DNA of 64,000 bases. Origin: Pyrinomonadaceae bacterium (lineage in GTDB: Bacteria > Acidobacteriota > Blastocatellia > Pyrinomonadales > Pyrinomonadaceae). Under the pieces are notes generated by a model. It did not search any database, had not been told where the DNA came from, and saw only the letters and a program-made list of their open reading frames with translations. This document shows positions 17,059-26,844 of this stretch, piece by piece (within the stretch, counting starts at the first letter, position 1; each line of letters begins with the position of its first letter). Position numbers and translations under genes: made by a program. Location: assembly GCA_014380365.1 (NCBI GenBank), contig JACMJZ010000007.1, positions 1-64,000 of the forward strand, read 5' to 3'.

Positions 17059-18705
17059 ATGGACAAGAGATTACGACGACAATTGACCATAATTTTCCTT
17101 TTGCTTTTCCTGGTGTTTGCCCTGGTTGGACTCCCTTTGGAGCAGCGCGGATGGCTAGTTGCGAATAGTTCGGCCCAGAAAAAGTCTGAACCCAGCAAAG
17201 CGACGGTCGCGGCGGACAAGAAGAAGGAAATGGACCACGCTGTGGGAAATACTGCGAACTCCGCAGCGACTAAGCCGTCTACTGCTCCGCCTGAGGAGAT
17301 GAGAATGACGGAAAGAAGCCCCGCCGCATACGATTCCACGTGGGATCGTGACTATCCGCAGGACCAACGCAAGAAACTTCTGGCCTTCCCTGATCTCCGT
17401 CCCGGCGACATCCCGCCTGTCAAGTTGTACCTCTACGGCGGCGCGGGCAGATCTTCTTATGCCTCAGTTGATGACGTGGCGAATTTCAAAGAGTTCTATG
17501 AACGGTTGAGCGAGCAAAAGCCGGCAGTGATGGCACGCTGGAAAGCATATTTAAACACGCGCTACGCTTTCACGGGCAAGACTGACGCCACAGTCACGAT
17601 GACCAGAGGTAAGCCGCTTCCGGTTGGGCCAATTGTGAAACTGCCCGACGGGCTCAAGTCGTGGGAGGAGCTTGCGAATCTGACTCCGGAAGAGATCCTG
17701 AAACGTGATCTCTTCCCCGAAGGGTTTCGCCCATTGTCCCATCCGCTTCAGTCAACTGGTCACATGCTTTTTTCAGATCTCTGGTTGGCTTCGCACCCTG
17801 AGAATAAGCGCTTCGATGTCGACTTTGATATTCCGACCGCTTACCTTCCGGAGTTTCCGCCTCCCCTATTCCTTACGACGCGGCCCGATCTTGGCGACGT
17901 CTCGCGCGGCGAGGAGATCACTGAGGCAAACTTCTACAGATTGTTCAACGGCATTCTGACACCTGAACAACTGAAGGGGCTTGAGAAGCTTGTAATTAAG
18001 GCCAACACCAGTTGGTTTAATCAAACCAAGCACCGTCTTACTAAACTTCCGTCGCAGGGTATTGCCTGCTTCGATTGCCACGTCAACGGGCACACCAACG
18101 CTGCTATCGAAATGGATCCGGGCCAGCGCCCTACGCTCGGTCGGGTGCGTCTGGATACGCCCACCTTACGGGGGAATAACGTCTTTCTGATTTTCAGCCG
18201 GAGCCGCTCGATCCGCTCGGTGGACCATTTCGCGGAGGTAGAAGAGTACTTTGATGGAGACGTCGGCCTGGCGCAGCAGATTGGTGGACGCGAATTTAAT
18301 AAGGGTACAACCAATGTGATGGGCGACTTCAATTCCATCATTGCTCTCCCGCCTGCACCCAAGCTCGATCGGTATGGACGCTTGATTCCAGCCAAGGCTT
18401 CGGAAGCTGAGTCAAGAGGCGAGAAGCTATTCTTTGGAAAGGCCAATTGCAGCTCGTGTCACGCGGCCCCTTATTACACCGACAACCAGATGCATGATCT
18501 TCGTCTTGAGGACTTCTATTTTGGGCGCGCCGAGGGCTGGGTCAAGACCTTCTCTCTGCGCGGCATCAAAGATTCTCCGCCTTACTTGCATGACGGCCGG
18601 CTGCCAACCCTGGAAGACAGTGTTGAGTTCTTCAACGTCGTCTTTCAGCTCAAGTTGGCACAAGCTGAGAAGAAAGATTTGGTGGCCTTCCTGCGCGTTC
18701 TGTGA
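17059..18705 (+). CDS. Di-haem cytochrome c peroxidase / MauG-like protein
   Basis: 548 aa. An N-terminal signal anchor (about 8-28, after a basic start) exports it. Two c-type haem sites are visible: CFDCH (about residue 338) and CSSCH (about residue 465), in the order and spacing of the bacterial di-haem peroxidase/MauG family. The end carries a LRGIKDSPPYLHDGRLPTLEDSVEF block typical of this family. These periplasmic proteins reduce hydrogen peroxide or oxidise protein or small substrates. The N-terminal 200 residues are longer than in CcpA and have a Lys/Ala/Pro-rich linker. GGAGG precedes the ATG. A sigma-54 promoter lies 310 bp upstream, so expression is probably induced by the activator at 13993. 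Confidence 0.88.
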   Translation: MDKRLRRQLTIIFLLLFLVFALVGLPLEQRGWLVANSSAQKKSEPSKATVAADKKKEMDHAVGNTANSAATKPSTAPPEEMRMTERSPAAYDSTWDRDYPQDQRKKLLAFPDLRPGDIPPVKLYLYGGAGRSSYASVDDVANFKEFYERLSEQKPAVMARWKAYLNTRYAFTGKTDATVTMTRGKPLPVGPIVKLPDGLKSWEELANLTPEEILKRDLFPEGFRPLSHPLQSTGHMLFSDLWLASHPENKRFDVDFDIPTAYLPEFPPPLFLTTRPDLGDVSRGEEITEANFYRLFNGILTPEQLKGLEKLVIKANTSWFNQTKHRLTKLPSQGIACFDCHVNGHTNAAIEMDPGQRPTLGRVRLDTPTLRGNNVFLIFSRSRSIRSVDHFAEVEEYFDGDVGLAQQIGGREFNKGTTNVMGDFNSIIALPPAPKLDRYGRLIPAKASEAESRGEKLFFGKANCSSCHAAPYYTDNQMHDLRLEDFYFGRAEGWVKTFSLRGIKDSPPYLHDGRLPTLEDSVEFFNVVFQLKLAQAEKKDLVAFLRVL

Positions 18706-18921
18706 GACGGCCGTTGTCTTGTGTTGAGCGGCCAATAGTCCACTGCCAGATCCTCCATGGGTAACTCTGGTGGCGTCCGGCAGCAACAACGTGAACCGTT
18801 GATCTGGGAGCTACGGGATTCCAGGCTCTAAGAGCCCAGGTAAACCAAGTCCCACTTTGTCTGGCTGGTAATCCCGGCGCGAACTTTGCAATTGACAGCT
18901 TTATGCTACGGAGATCAATCC

Positions 18922-21900
18922 ATGAGATACAGAAACATTATCAAGACGCTCTGTTGCGCCGTGATTTCGTTATTCGCGCAGCTAATTTGTCTGGGTCAGA
19001 GCAACTACGTAGCGTTGAACGGCACCGTTTTCGATCCGCAGCAGCAAGTTATTCCGGGCGCCGAAGTGCAACTTACGTCACTGAGCACGCGCGCGGTTCG
19101 GCAGGTCCGCAGTAACGAGCAAGGGAATTATCAAATCACAGGTCTGCTACCGGGCGAATACAAACTGGCAGCGGAAGCCCAGGGCTTTGCGCCATGGATC
19201 CAGACGCTGAGTCTAGAGGTCGGACAGCAAATGACGTGTGATGTAACCCTCAAGATTTCCTCGCTCAGTAGCGTAGTGCAAGTCGAAACTCAAGCCCCGG
19301 CTGTGCTTCGGACCACCGACGCCAGCGTTGGCGAAGTGGTGGAGCCGACATCTATTCGCAACCTGCCGCTCAACGGGCGGATGTTAATCGATCTGGTACT
19401 CACCGTGCCAGGTGCGCACGAGAGTCATGGAGCACAAACAGGCGACATGAGTCCGCTCTATTGGCGACCCGGCCAGCGCTCAGCGGTCAGCATTGGCGGC
19501 AATCGACCCAACGCGAATTATTTTCTGCTGGACGGCGCGACCAATACTGATCCCACGTTCAACACTCTCAACCTTAGTCCATCTCCCGATAGCGTGCAGG
19601 AGTTCAAGGTTCAGACTGGAAGTTATACGGCTGAGATGGGCGGTGCGGGCGGCGGCCAAATAAACATCGTCACGCGGACGGGGACGAACGACTTCCACGG
19701 TACAGGCTATGAGTTCTTGCGCAACGATGTGCTCGACGCACGGACCTTTAACGAGATGGAGTCGGGCAACCACTTGGTGCGAAACAATTTCGGCGCTTCG
19801 CTTGCCGGTCCGATCAAGCGTAACAAGATTTTCTTTTTCTTTAACTACGAGGGGCTTAGGCACACCAAGTCGAACACGATGATTGAAACGGTGCCGACTG
19901 AGGATGAAATCAACGGTGATTTCAGCATGAGCGGGGCCACGATATATAACCCCTTCAGCTCCAGATCGAATCCTGGTTTTGATCCCACGAAACCCATTGG
20001 CCCAGCCAATCCGCAGGTTATTCGCGACCCGTTCCCCGGGAATGTTATTCCTCAGCACCTGATCGATCCAAAGGCTCAATTGTTCTTACGTCGGTATGTT
20101 CCTCGTCCCAACATGGAGATGGGGATGCAGGGTTGCGGCATGACGATGATGGGGATCCCGCAGGTAACCGGCGGCGGGATGGATTGCAATAACTTTCTAG
20201 ACGTTAGTAATGAACATCACCAGACCGATCAGGCTACCATCCGGGTCGATCAGACCTTTAAACGGGGAGACAGTCTTTTTGCTCGCTATTCTTTTAGCAG
20301 CGAAAAGGGTTTCATGCCGCAAAACCTGCCTGGATTTGGCGCACTCCACGACAACTTGTCGCAGAACGGCACCATTGGTTGGAATCGCATCATCAGTCCC
20401 AGCATCGTAAATATGGCCAGCATTACGTTCTCACGGTTGGCGATGCATCGTACTTCCGAGAACAGCTTCACCCAAGACATTGTCTCTGAACTTGGAATTA
20501 CGGGTGTTGGTTTTGGAGGTAAAGGAGCATTTGGCGGGCCATGGTTCAACGTGCAAGGCTACTCAGGAATGGGCGACAGCTTCATTGCCACTCCGGTGCA
20601 CATGTGGAACACGATTCTGGAGGCGCGCGATTCGGTAAACTGGCAACTCGGGAGTCACAGTCTGAAGTTTGGTGGCAGCTATCGCCATTTCGTCTGGCCC
20701 ATGTGGGGGTTCTTCCAAAACCGCGGTTACTATCAGTTTACCAACGGCTTCACAACACAAACCGCCACCAACGATGGCACTGGCTCAGCACTCGGCAGTT
20801 TTCTGCTGGGCCTACCGGCAGTCAAACAACGCCAGGCTGGAATTCCGCAAATGCAGCTTCGCCAGTGGTACGCAGACGCGTTTATTCAAGACAGCTTTCA
20901 GATGACTCGCAACACCACAATCCAAATCGGATTGCGCTACGAGTACATGAGTCCGCTAGTGGACATTCGATATGCCAACACAAATCTGGTCTTTAAAGAC
21001 GGTGTGCCTTCTGTATTCATTGGTGGGCAACAGGGCTTTCCAAAAGGACTGAGCAACTCGAGCAAACTGAGGTTCGCGCCCCGGGTCGGGATCTCGCACA
21101 ACCTGCACAAGCATGGAATCGTGCTGCACGCGGCCTTCGGCGTTTTCTTCACGCCAGTGGACATGAATACCTGGTGTAACCAGCGCCACAATGTTCCTTA
21201 TGTCTTTCCGGAAACGCAGCAGAGCGATAACTTCACTCCGGCGCCGGGAATTGTTGCCAGTCATTTCAATTTCGGGGCAGCTGTTTTGGGCGCCACCACA
21301 GTTAGTTTCGCCGCTTTCGAGCTTGACCCGCCGGCCCAATACATCCAGCAGTGGAGCGGCTCCGTTGAGAAGAGTCTGGGACCGGAAACCACACTGGAGC
21401 TAGGCTACCTTGGTTCCCACGGAGTGCACCTGCAACGTTCTCACCTGGTTAACAACGCGCCCCCCGGCCCTGGAGCCATAGGACCGCGTCGGCCGTTCAG
21501 GACCTTGAGCTTTCTGCCGGGAATGGTCCTCCCCGACAACATAGCGATTACTAATACGACGTTTCCGGTGAGCGGCATCAACCTCTTAGAGAACTCCGCG
21601 CAAAGCTGGTATCAAGCAGGTTATGTCAACATCCGCCGCCGCTTTGCTCGAGGCTGGACTTTCCTCGCCAACTACACATATTCGAAAAACCTCAGCGACG
21701 CTCCGGACTTTCGCTCGCCAATGTTCGAATCGGCCGCCCCTCAAAACAACTCTGACCTAACCGCTGAGAAGGGGCCTGCTTGTGACGTCCGCCATCGCTT
21801 TGCGCTGAGCACGGTCTACAGTCTCCCTTCATGGGGCAAGCATGGCCTTACGAATAAGGTCACGAGGGACTGGCGTCTCTCAGCCATCTACCAGGCGCAA

Positions 21901-22320
21901 AGCGGCTTTCCCTTCACGGTCTCGGTGTTCGGTGATACTGCAAACGCAGGTACGCTGCTGGGTGAAAACCCAATCCGCGCGAATTACACCGGCCAGCCGG
22001 TCTTCGGCTCTGGCACACGTACGGCTGATCGATGGCTTAACCCTGCAGCATTTGCGACGCCGGCGGCGTTCACATTCGGTAACGCAGGACGAAATACGGT
22101 CTACGGTCCCGGCAGGCAGACCCTCGACCTGGCTTTGCAGCGCGAGTTTTCGGTGACCGAGCAGATTAAGTTCCAACTGCGCGCCGAGGCCTTCAACGCG
22201 CTCAATCACACCAACCTGGGAACACCGAACCGTTTCGTGAACACCCCACAATTCGGGACGATCACAGAAGCGGCGACTCCCGGCCGTGAGATCCAGTTCG
22301 GGGTGCGGCTTTCGTTCTAA
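18922..22320 (+). CDS. TonB-dependent receptor, Oar-like, with CarboxypepD_reg domain
   Basis: 1132 aa outer-membrane protein. The signal peptide covers about 1-26 (ends near CLGQS). A carboxypeptidase regulatory-like beta-sandwich (about 30-110, VALNGTVFDPQQQVIPGAEV) is followed by a plug domain (about 135-240, with NLPLNGR and QINIVTRTGTNDFHG) and a long beta-barrel ending in QFGVRLSF with an aromatic C-terminal residue. This is the usual Acidobacteriota SusC/Oar layout, importing large substrates with TonB energy. A TTG at 18886 opens the frame, but the ATG at 18922 has GGAG 8 nt upstream and directly precedes the signal peptide. The ligand is unknown. It stands alone between the peroxidase and the two-component genes. 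Confidence 0.92.
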   Translation: MRYRNIIKTLCCAVISLFAQLICLGQSNYVALNGTVFDPQQQVIPGAEVQLTSLSTRAVRQVRSNEQGNYQITGLLPGEYKLAAEAQGFAPWIQTLSLEVGQQMTCDVTLKISSLSSVVQVETQAPAVLRTTDASVGEVVEPTSIRNLPLNGRMLIDLVLTVPGAHESHGAQTGDMSPLYWRPGQRSAVSIGGNRPNANYFLLDGATNTDPTFNTLNLSPSPDSVQEFKVQTGSYTAEMGGAGGGQINIVTRTGTNDFHGTGYEFLRNDVLDARTFNEMESGNHLVRNNFGASLAGPIKRNKIFFFFNYEGLRHTKSNTMIETVPTEDEINGDFSMSGATIYNPFSSRSNPGFDPTKPIGPANPQVIRDPFPGNVIPQHLIDPKAQLFLRRYVPRPNMEMGMQGCGMTMMGIPQVTGGGMDCNNFLDVSNEHHQTDQATIRVDQTFKRGDSLFARYSFSSEKGFMPQNLPGFGALHDNLSQNGTIGWNRIISPSIVNMASITFSRLAMHRTSENSFTQDIVSELGITGVGFGGKGAFGGPWFNVQGYSGMGDSFIATPVHMWNTILEARDSVNWQLGSHSLKFGGSYRHFVWPMWGFFQNRGYYQFTNGFTTQTATNDGTGSALGSFLLGLPAVKQRQAGIPQMQLRQWYADAFIQDSFQMTRNTTIQIGLRYEYMSPLVDIRYANTNLVFKDGVPSVFIGGQQGFPKGLSNSSKLRFAPRVGISHNLHKHGIVLHAAFGVFFTPVDMNTWCNQRHNVPYVFPETQQSDNFTPAPGIVASHFNFGAAVLGATTVSFAAFELDPPAQYIQQWSGSVEKSLGPETTLELGYLGSHGVHLQRSHLVNNAPPGPGAIGPRRPFRTLSFLPGMVLPDNIAITNTTFPVSGINLLENSAQSWYQAGYVNIRRRFARGWTFLANYTYSKNLSDAPDFRSPMFESAAPQNNSDLTAEKGPACDVRHRFALSTVYSLPSWGKHGLTNKVTRDWRLSAIYQAQSGFPFTVSVFGDTANAGTLLGENPIRANYTGQPVFGSGTRTADRWLNPAAFATPAAFTFGNAGRNTVYGPGRQTLDLALQREFSVTEQIKFQLRAEAFNALNHTNLGTPNRFVNTPQFGTITEAATPGREIQFGVRLSF

Positions 22321-22644
22321 CAAAGGGAGACAGGGGTTGTTATCTTCAAGCCTTGCAGTTGGGCTTTGTCTCTACGGTGTTTTTTGGTTTGTCGGCATGT
22401 TCGCTCGGACGCCTCGTTGAGATGGCTTGCGTTTGCCCGCAGAAGATGAAGGCATACTAGTCTAAAAAGAGACCTACGGTTAAGGCTGGCACAGTAGGTA
22501 TTCCAACGCGAACTGGGATTCCGAAAGCAGGTTGACTTCAAAGAGGACTACCAGCTTGAGCGGCAATGCGCTTTCATGAGTTGGGCTGATCACAGAATCG
22601 CTCCTCCATCCCTGAGAAATGCTGAGCAAGTTTCCTGATCGAAT
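22321..22644. other. Gap with possible terminator
   Basis: A weak hairpin (AAGCC at 22348-22352, GGCTT at 22362-22366) lies about 30 bp after the TonB receptor gene, with a T-run at about 22379-22385. It may terminate that transcript. The rest should hold the promoter of the kinase gene; I see no clear element. Confidence 0.35.
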
Positions 22645-24369
22645 ATGCTTCAAAGCATACCCGAACGAATTCCTCTTATCGCTCCCTTCCGTTTCATCCC
22701 ACAGACGGCGAGCTTTTTAGGCATCTTCGTCTCATGCCTGGTGCTCATTGGCTGGACTCTGAACCTGACTGCACTGCGAAGCGTTCTTCCGAGCCAACCT
22801 CAAATGGTTCCGAACACTGCGCTGACCTTTGTGTTAGCTAGCGTGGCCCTTTGGATGACATGGCGCGGAAAGAACTCCCAACGGACGTCTGTGCTAGCTG
22901 TGGTCTGTTCGCTTTCGGTGATCCTGATTGGTTCACTCATCATGGGCGAATACCTGACCGGAACGGATCTGGAACTCGAAAAATTGCTCTTTCGAGACAG
23001 ACTGCAAGCCGACGGGACTTCATTTCCCGGGCGCCCTTCACCTCATACCTCGCTTAACTTCTTTTTCATTGGTTCCGCGATCCTGCTTACCAGCCTCAAA
23101 TCAGTGCGGGCCTACCGCCTGGCCCAGGTTCTGGCGGTACTAGTGGCGCTCATGGCCCTGGTGGCCCTCATGGGCTATGTCTATCAAGTGGCATTTCTCT
23201 ACAGCATTAGTTCCTACACGGGAATGGCGTTACATACCGCGCTGCTCTTTATCATCCTCAGCGCGGGAGTCCTTTTTACTCATCCTGAGCGTGGCTTGAT
23301 GGCATTTGTGTTGAGCGACACCGCGGGCGGGATGATGGTGCGCCACCTGCTGCCGGCGACGGTGGCAATTCCAATCCTCTCAGGCGGGCTAATTATCTTC
23401 GGGGCGCGCGCAGGATTCTATGACCTTACCATCGGGATGTTACTTTGCGTCGTCGCCAGCGTTGTGCTTCTGACCGCTTTGATTTGGCGTAACGCCAGAA
23501 CGCTCCATAGCGCTGATACGAAGCGCAAGCAGGCTGAGATCGCCCTGCAAGCGGCTTATGACGATCTGGAGCGGAGAGTCGACGAGCGCACGCTCGAATT
23601 GTCGAGGGTAAACAAAGACCTGCGAAGCGAGATCATCGAGCACAAGGAGTCGGAAATAGCGCGGGTGCAATTAACCCGCCGACTGGTCACCGCGCAGGAA
23701 GAGGAACGACGTCGAATCTCGCGCGAGCTTCACGATCAGACAGCCCAACATCTTGCAGCCCTGCTCCTCGGGCTTAAGACACTGAACAAATCCGAGAGCA
23801 ACGGACGAAAATCGTTGCAGAAGAGTCTGTTCCAATTACAGGAGTTGACCGAGTTGCTGGTGGAAGAAACGCATCACCTCGCCTGGGAGCTGCGCCCCGC
23901 CGCGCTCGACGATCTGGGCTTGGAGATGGCGATCTCGAATTACGTGGAAAAGTGGTCAGAGCGCAGCGCGATCACGCTCGATTTTCACAGCAGCCTGGAT
24001 GAGCGCCGGCTCGCGCCGCCGGTCGAAACTGCCGTTTACCGGATCGTGCAGGAAGCGCTCACGAACGTGGTTAAGCACGCGCAAGCCAATCGCGTGAGTG
24101 TGATGCTGGAGTATCGCTTCGACGAGTTGCTCGTCATTGTGGAAGACAACGGTCGAGGGTTTCATCCGGAAGTGACGCTGACTGCGAAAGAAGGGGGTGG
24201 TCTCGGACTCCTCGGCATCCAGGAACGCGCCGCCCTGGTTGGCGGCAGAGTTCAGGTCGAATCCAAACCGGGGTCGGGCGTCACCGTAGCTATTCGCATT
24301 CCGGCTCCCGCGTCCTCTCACGAAAAGGGAGTTTTACATGAACGTGCTCCGCATTTTCTTAGCCGATGA
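22645..24369 (+). CDS. Sensor histidine kinase, NarL/DesK type
   Basis: 574 aa. Residues about 20-280 hold roughly eight membrane segments with an exposed loop near 120-145, a membrane sensor domain of MASE type. A coiled coil (about 285-350, ALQAAYDDLERRVDERTLEL) leads to HisKA_3, with phospho-acceptor His363 in ISRELHDQ. The ATPase domain follows: N-box TNVVKHAQ, then VEDNGRGF and GGGLGLLGIQERA. It phosphorylates the response regulator encoded by the next gene, whose start lies 32 bp inside this one. The stimulus is unknown. The pair lies directly upstream of the biosynthetic locus and may control it. Confidence 0.92.
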   Translation: MLQSIPERIPLIAPFRFIPQTASFLGIFVSCLVLIGWTLNLTALRSVLPSQPQMVPNTALTFVLASVALWMTWRGKNSQRTSVLAVVCSLSVILIGSLIMGEYLTGTDLELEKLLFRDRLQADGTSFPGRPSPHTSLNFFFIGSAILLTSLKSVRAYRLAQVLAVLVALMALVALMGYVYQVAFLYSISSYTGMALHTALLFIILSAGVLFTHPERGLMAFVLSDTAGGMMVRHLLPATVAIPILSGGLIIFGARAGFYDLTIGMLLCVVASVVLLTALIWRNARTLHSADTKRKQAEIALQAAYDDLERRVDERTLELSRVNKDLRSEIIEHKESEIARVQLTRRLVTAQEEERRRISRELHDQTAQHLAALLLGLKTLNKSESNGRKSLQKSLFQLQELTELLVEETHHLAWELRPAALDDLGLEMAISNYVEKWSERSAITLDFHSSLDERRLAPPVETAVYRIVQEALTNVVKHAQANRVSVMLEYRFDELLVIVEDNGRGFHPEVTLTAKEGGGLGLLGIQERAALVGGRVQVESKPGSGVTVAIRIPAPASSHEKGVLHERAPHFLSR

Positions 24370-24991
24370 TCATACCGTCATGCGCGAGGGGCTGAAATCC
24401 CTCGTGAACGCTCAACCGGATATGGAAGTCATAGGTGAAGCTGACAATGGCAGAACGGCTTTGCAAAAAGCGAGGGAGCTGCAGCCGGACATTGTGATCA
24501 TGGACGTTTCGATGCCCGAGCTAAACGGTATTAAAGCGACGGAACAGCTTAAGCGTACTTGCCAGAAGATAAGAGTGCTAGTTCTAACAGCCCATGATGA
24601 GAGTGGATACCTCAGGCAACTGCTTCAGGTGGGAGCCTCGGGCTACGTTCTTAAGAAGGCTGCGGCTGAAGAGTTAATCAATGCCATCCGGGTTGTCGCG
24701 GCAGGCGGAGTGTATCTGGATCCGACGCTGGCTGGAAAAGTCGTAGGCGGCTACGTCGGAAGCCGGCGGCTTAGGGGCACGCCACAAGGCCACGATCTCA
24801 GTGAGCGTGAAGCTGAAGTACTGCGACTCGTCGCCTGGGGCTACACGAACAAAGAGATCGGTTCCTATCTCACGATTAGTGTGAAGACTGTGGAAACGCA
24901 CAAGGCCAACATACTCGAAAAGCTTGACCTGAAAAGTCGCGTGGAGATGGTGCGCTACGCCTTGCGACAAGGGTGGCTACGTGAGACTTGA
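24338..24991 (+). CDS. NarL/FixJ-family response regulator
   Basis: 217 aa. The receiver domain (1-120) has the acidic pair DD at 9-10, the phospho-acceptor Asp56 in IMDVSMPE and Lys in VLKKAAA. A LuxR-type HTH (about 150-210) reads LSEREAEVLRLVAWGYTNKE then SVKTVETHKANI. It binds DNA as a dimer when phosphorylated by the partner kinase encoded immediately upstream. The genes overlap by 32 bp, so translation is coupled. The next gene (ACP, 25361) is a possible target because it starts the large plus-strand locus. Confidence 0.93.
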   Translation: MNVLRIFLADDHTVMREGLKSLVNAQPDMEVIGEADNGRTALQKARELQPDIVIMDVSMPELNGIKATEQLKRTCQKIRVLVLTAHDESGYLRQLLQVGASGYVLKKAAAEELINAIRVVAAGGVYLDPTLAGKVVGGYVGSRRLRGTPQGHDLSEREAEVLRLVAWGYTNKEIGSYLTISVKTVETHKANILEKLDLKSRVEMVRYALRQGWLRET

Positions 24992-25360
24992 TCCCGGGTT
25001 GACGAATCCAAACCGGGTAAAGACACGAAACTCGACTACCAGCCAATCCATTAATAAGTCATCATTTCTCCTGGCGTCCGTTCCTTTCAGGGAATTCCCT
25101 TACCACTCGGTGTATTCCCTGAGAACCGTTGCCCTTCGTCCTGATAGACGGGAATCCCTCTCCGATGAGAAATAGATAATGATCTCAATTAGCCGCTTTC
25201 GGGAGAAGCAGGAAGCACGTTCTTCCTAATAACCGCCGAACCCGAAGCTTGCCGAGAACGCGGAGTTCTGGTGCAACCCCCGAGCCAGGCGCTCGATTCG
25301 AGGTCCGGAACCCTGCACACGTCTCCAAACCATCAGATTGAGATTGAGGGAGATTCAGGA
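24992..25360. other. Gap before the biosynthetic locus
   Basis: A GC hairpin with CCGGG arms and a TT/AA extension lies at about 24994-25019, without a T-run, just after the regulator. At 25085-25165 there are several TTCCCT/GGGAATT-type short repeats, including a GGGAATTCCC palindrome (about 25090), related to repeats at 52506-52588. No gene is visible. The promoter for the ACP-led operon should be here. Confidence 0.4.
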
Positions 25361-25615
25361 ATGAGCACGGAAGAGATCAGGGCGACGATCAAAAAGTCGA
25401 TCGCCAACATCACTAATATCAACCTTGAGGAGATCACGGACAGCGCTTCTTACAAGGATGACCTCCAACTGGACTCGCTCACGATTTTGGAAATAGCCGT
25501 TGATGCGGAGTACCAGTTTCAGGTGACCATTCCCGACGACGTGCTGTCGGAAATTCGCACCGTTGACGACACGGTTAGGATTGTCCAGCAGCACCTTGTG
25601 CTGGCGGTGGCTTGA
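25361..25615 (+). CDS. Acyl carrier protein
   Basis: 84 aa, four-helix carrier fold. The phosphopantetheine attachment Ser is in DDLQLDSLT (the usual DSL motif, about residue 40). It carries the growing acyl chain for the two ketosynthase-like proteins encoded next. The frame is open from 25271, but the ATG at 25361 gives the normal ACP length and has GGAG upstream. Its TGA overlaps the next ATG, so it is translated with the ketosynthase. The locus-specific position suggests a dedicated ACP, not the housekeeping fatty-acid one. Confidence 0.93.
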   Translation: MSTEEIRATIKKSIANITNINLEEITDSASYKDDLQLDSLTILEIAVDAEYQFQVTIPDDVLSEIRTVDDTVRIVQQHLVLAVA

Positions 25616-26844
25616 TGAAACAGTGTCGCATCGTGGTAACCGGGATTGGTGTCGTCACTCCCATCGGCACGGGTCGAGAGCTCTTCTGGAGCAATCTGCT
25701 CGAAGGCCGATCCGGGATTGGGCCGGTTCAATCCTTCGACACTAGTGCTTACAACGTTCATCGCGGAGCGGAAGTGCAGGACTTCCGAGCGGAGAATTAT
25801 CTTTTTAATCTCGATGCGGCTCACCTGGGGCGCGCTTCGCAATTTGCAATTGCTGCCGCCCGGTTAGCCCTGGCGGACGCGAATGTGGAAATTGCTTCCC
25901 TTGATCTCAAGCGGGCCGGAGTGTCAATGGGAACGACTTCGGGTGAGCCGCGCGAGGTCGAACGTTTTGACGATCTGTTCATCAACAAACAACTGGACCG
26001 CGTAGGGCCAGAGTTTCTTAAGCTCTACCCGAGTCATGTCATCGCCGCGCACATGGCGCGTGAGCTTCAGTTCGCCGGTGTAAATATGATGATTCCAACA
26101 GCCTGCGCCGCAGGGAACTACGCCATCGCCCACGCGTTCGATGTCCTGCGTGCGGGGCGTGCGGATCTGATGCTGGCTGGTGGCTCCGATTCTTTCTCAC
26201 GCATCACCTTCACGGGCTTTGCACAACTCGGTGCAATCGCACCGGAAACCTGCCAGCCTTTTGACCGATACCGAAAAGGAATGATCCCGGGAGAGGGTGC
26301 GGGGGTGCTTGTCCTTGAGCCGCTAAGCTCCGCAGTTCGACGTGGCGCGCGCGTCTACGGCGAGATTGGTGGTTATGGCCTGTCGTGCGACGCACATCAC
26401 ATGACGGCCGCACACCCTAATGGCGATGGCGCTGTACGGGCCATGAAGCAGGCTCTAGATCAAAGTGGAATCGAACCGGAGGAGGTCAGCTACATCAGCG
26501 CGCATGGCACGGGAACGGCTACAAACGATCGCCTCGAAACTCTGGCCGTAAAAAGGCTCTTCCGCGATGCGGCTTACCGCATTCCTATGAGCTCAGTCAA
26601 ATCCATGCTTGGTCACACAATGGGCGCGGCCTCCGCGATCGAAGCAGCAGTGTGCGCGCTTGCGGTCTTTCACGATCGCATTCCTCCGACTATCAACCTG
26701 GAAGAGCCGGATCCCGATTGCGATCTGGACTACGTGCCCAACTCCGCACGCGAGCGCACGGTTCGAGTGGCAATGAACAATGCCTACGCGTTTGGCGGGA
26801 ATAACGCTTCGCTGGTTATCAGAAAGTGTGAGTCTTCAAACTGA
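25615..26844 (+). CDS. Beta-ketoacyl-ACP synthase, KAS II / KS-alpha type
   Basis: 409 aa with the complete Cys-His-His triad: Cys164 in PTACAAG, His297 in SAHGTGT and His334 in GHTMGAASA. The N-terminal block VVTGIGVVTPIG is typical of FabF. It condenses malonyl-ACP with an acyl chain held on the ACP encoded upstream. The start overlaps the ACP stop and its own TGA overlaps the next ATG. The next gene is a catalytically dead partner, so the pair resembles type II polyketide KS-alpha/chain-length-factor sets rather than fatty-acid FabF alone. Confidence 0.93.
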   Translation: MKQCRIVVTGIGVVTPIGTGRELFWSNLLEGRSGIGPVQSFDTSAYNVHRGAEVQDFRAENYLFNLDAAHLGRASQFAIAAARLALADANVEIASLDLKRAGVSMGTTSGEPREVERFDDLFINKQLDRVGPEFLKLYPSHVIAAHMARELQFAGVNMMIPTACAAGNYAIAHAFDVLRAGRADLMLAGGSDSFSRITFTGFAQLGAIAPETCQPFDRYRKGMIPGEGAGVLVLEPLSSAVRRGARVYGEIGGYGLSCDAHHMTAAHPNGDGAVRAMKQALDQSGIEPEEVSYISAHGTGTATNDRLETLAVKRLFRDAAYRIPMSSVKSMLGHTMGAASAIEAAVCALAVFHDRIPPTINLEEPDPDCDLDYVPNSARERTVRVAMNNAYAFGGNNASLVIRKCESSN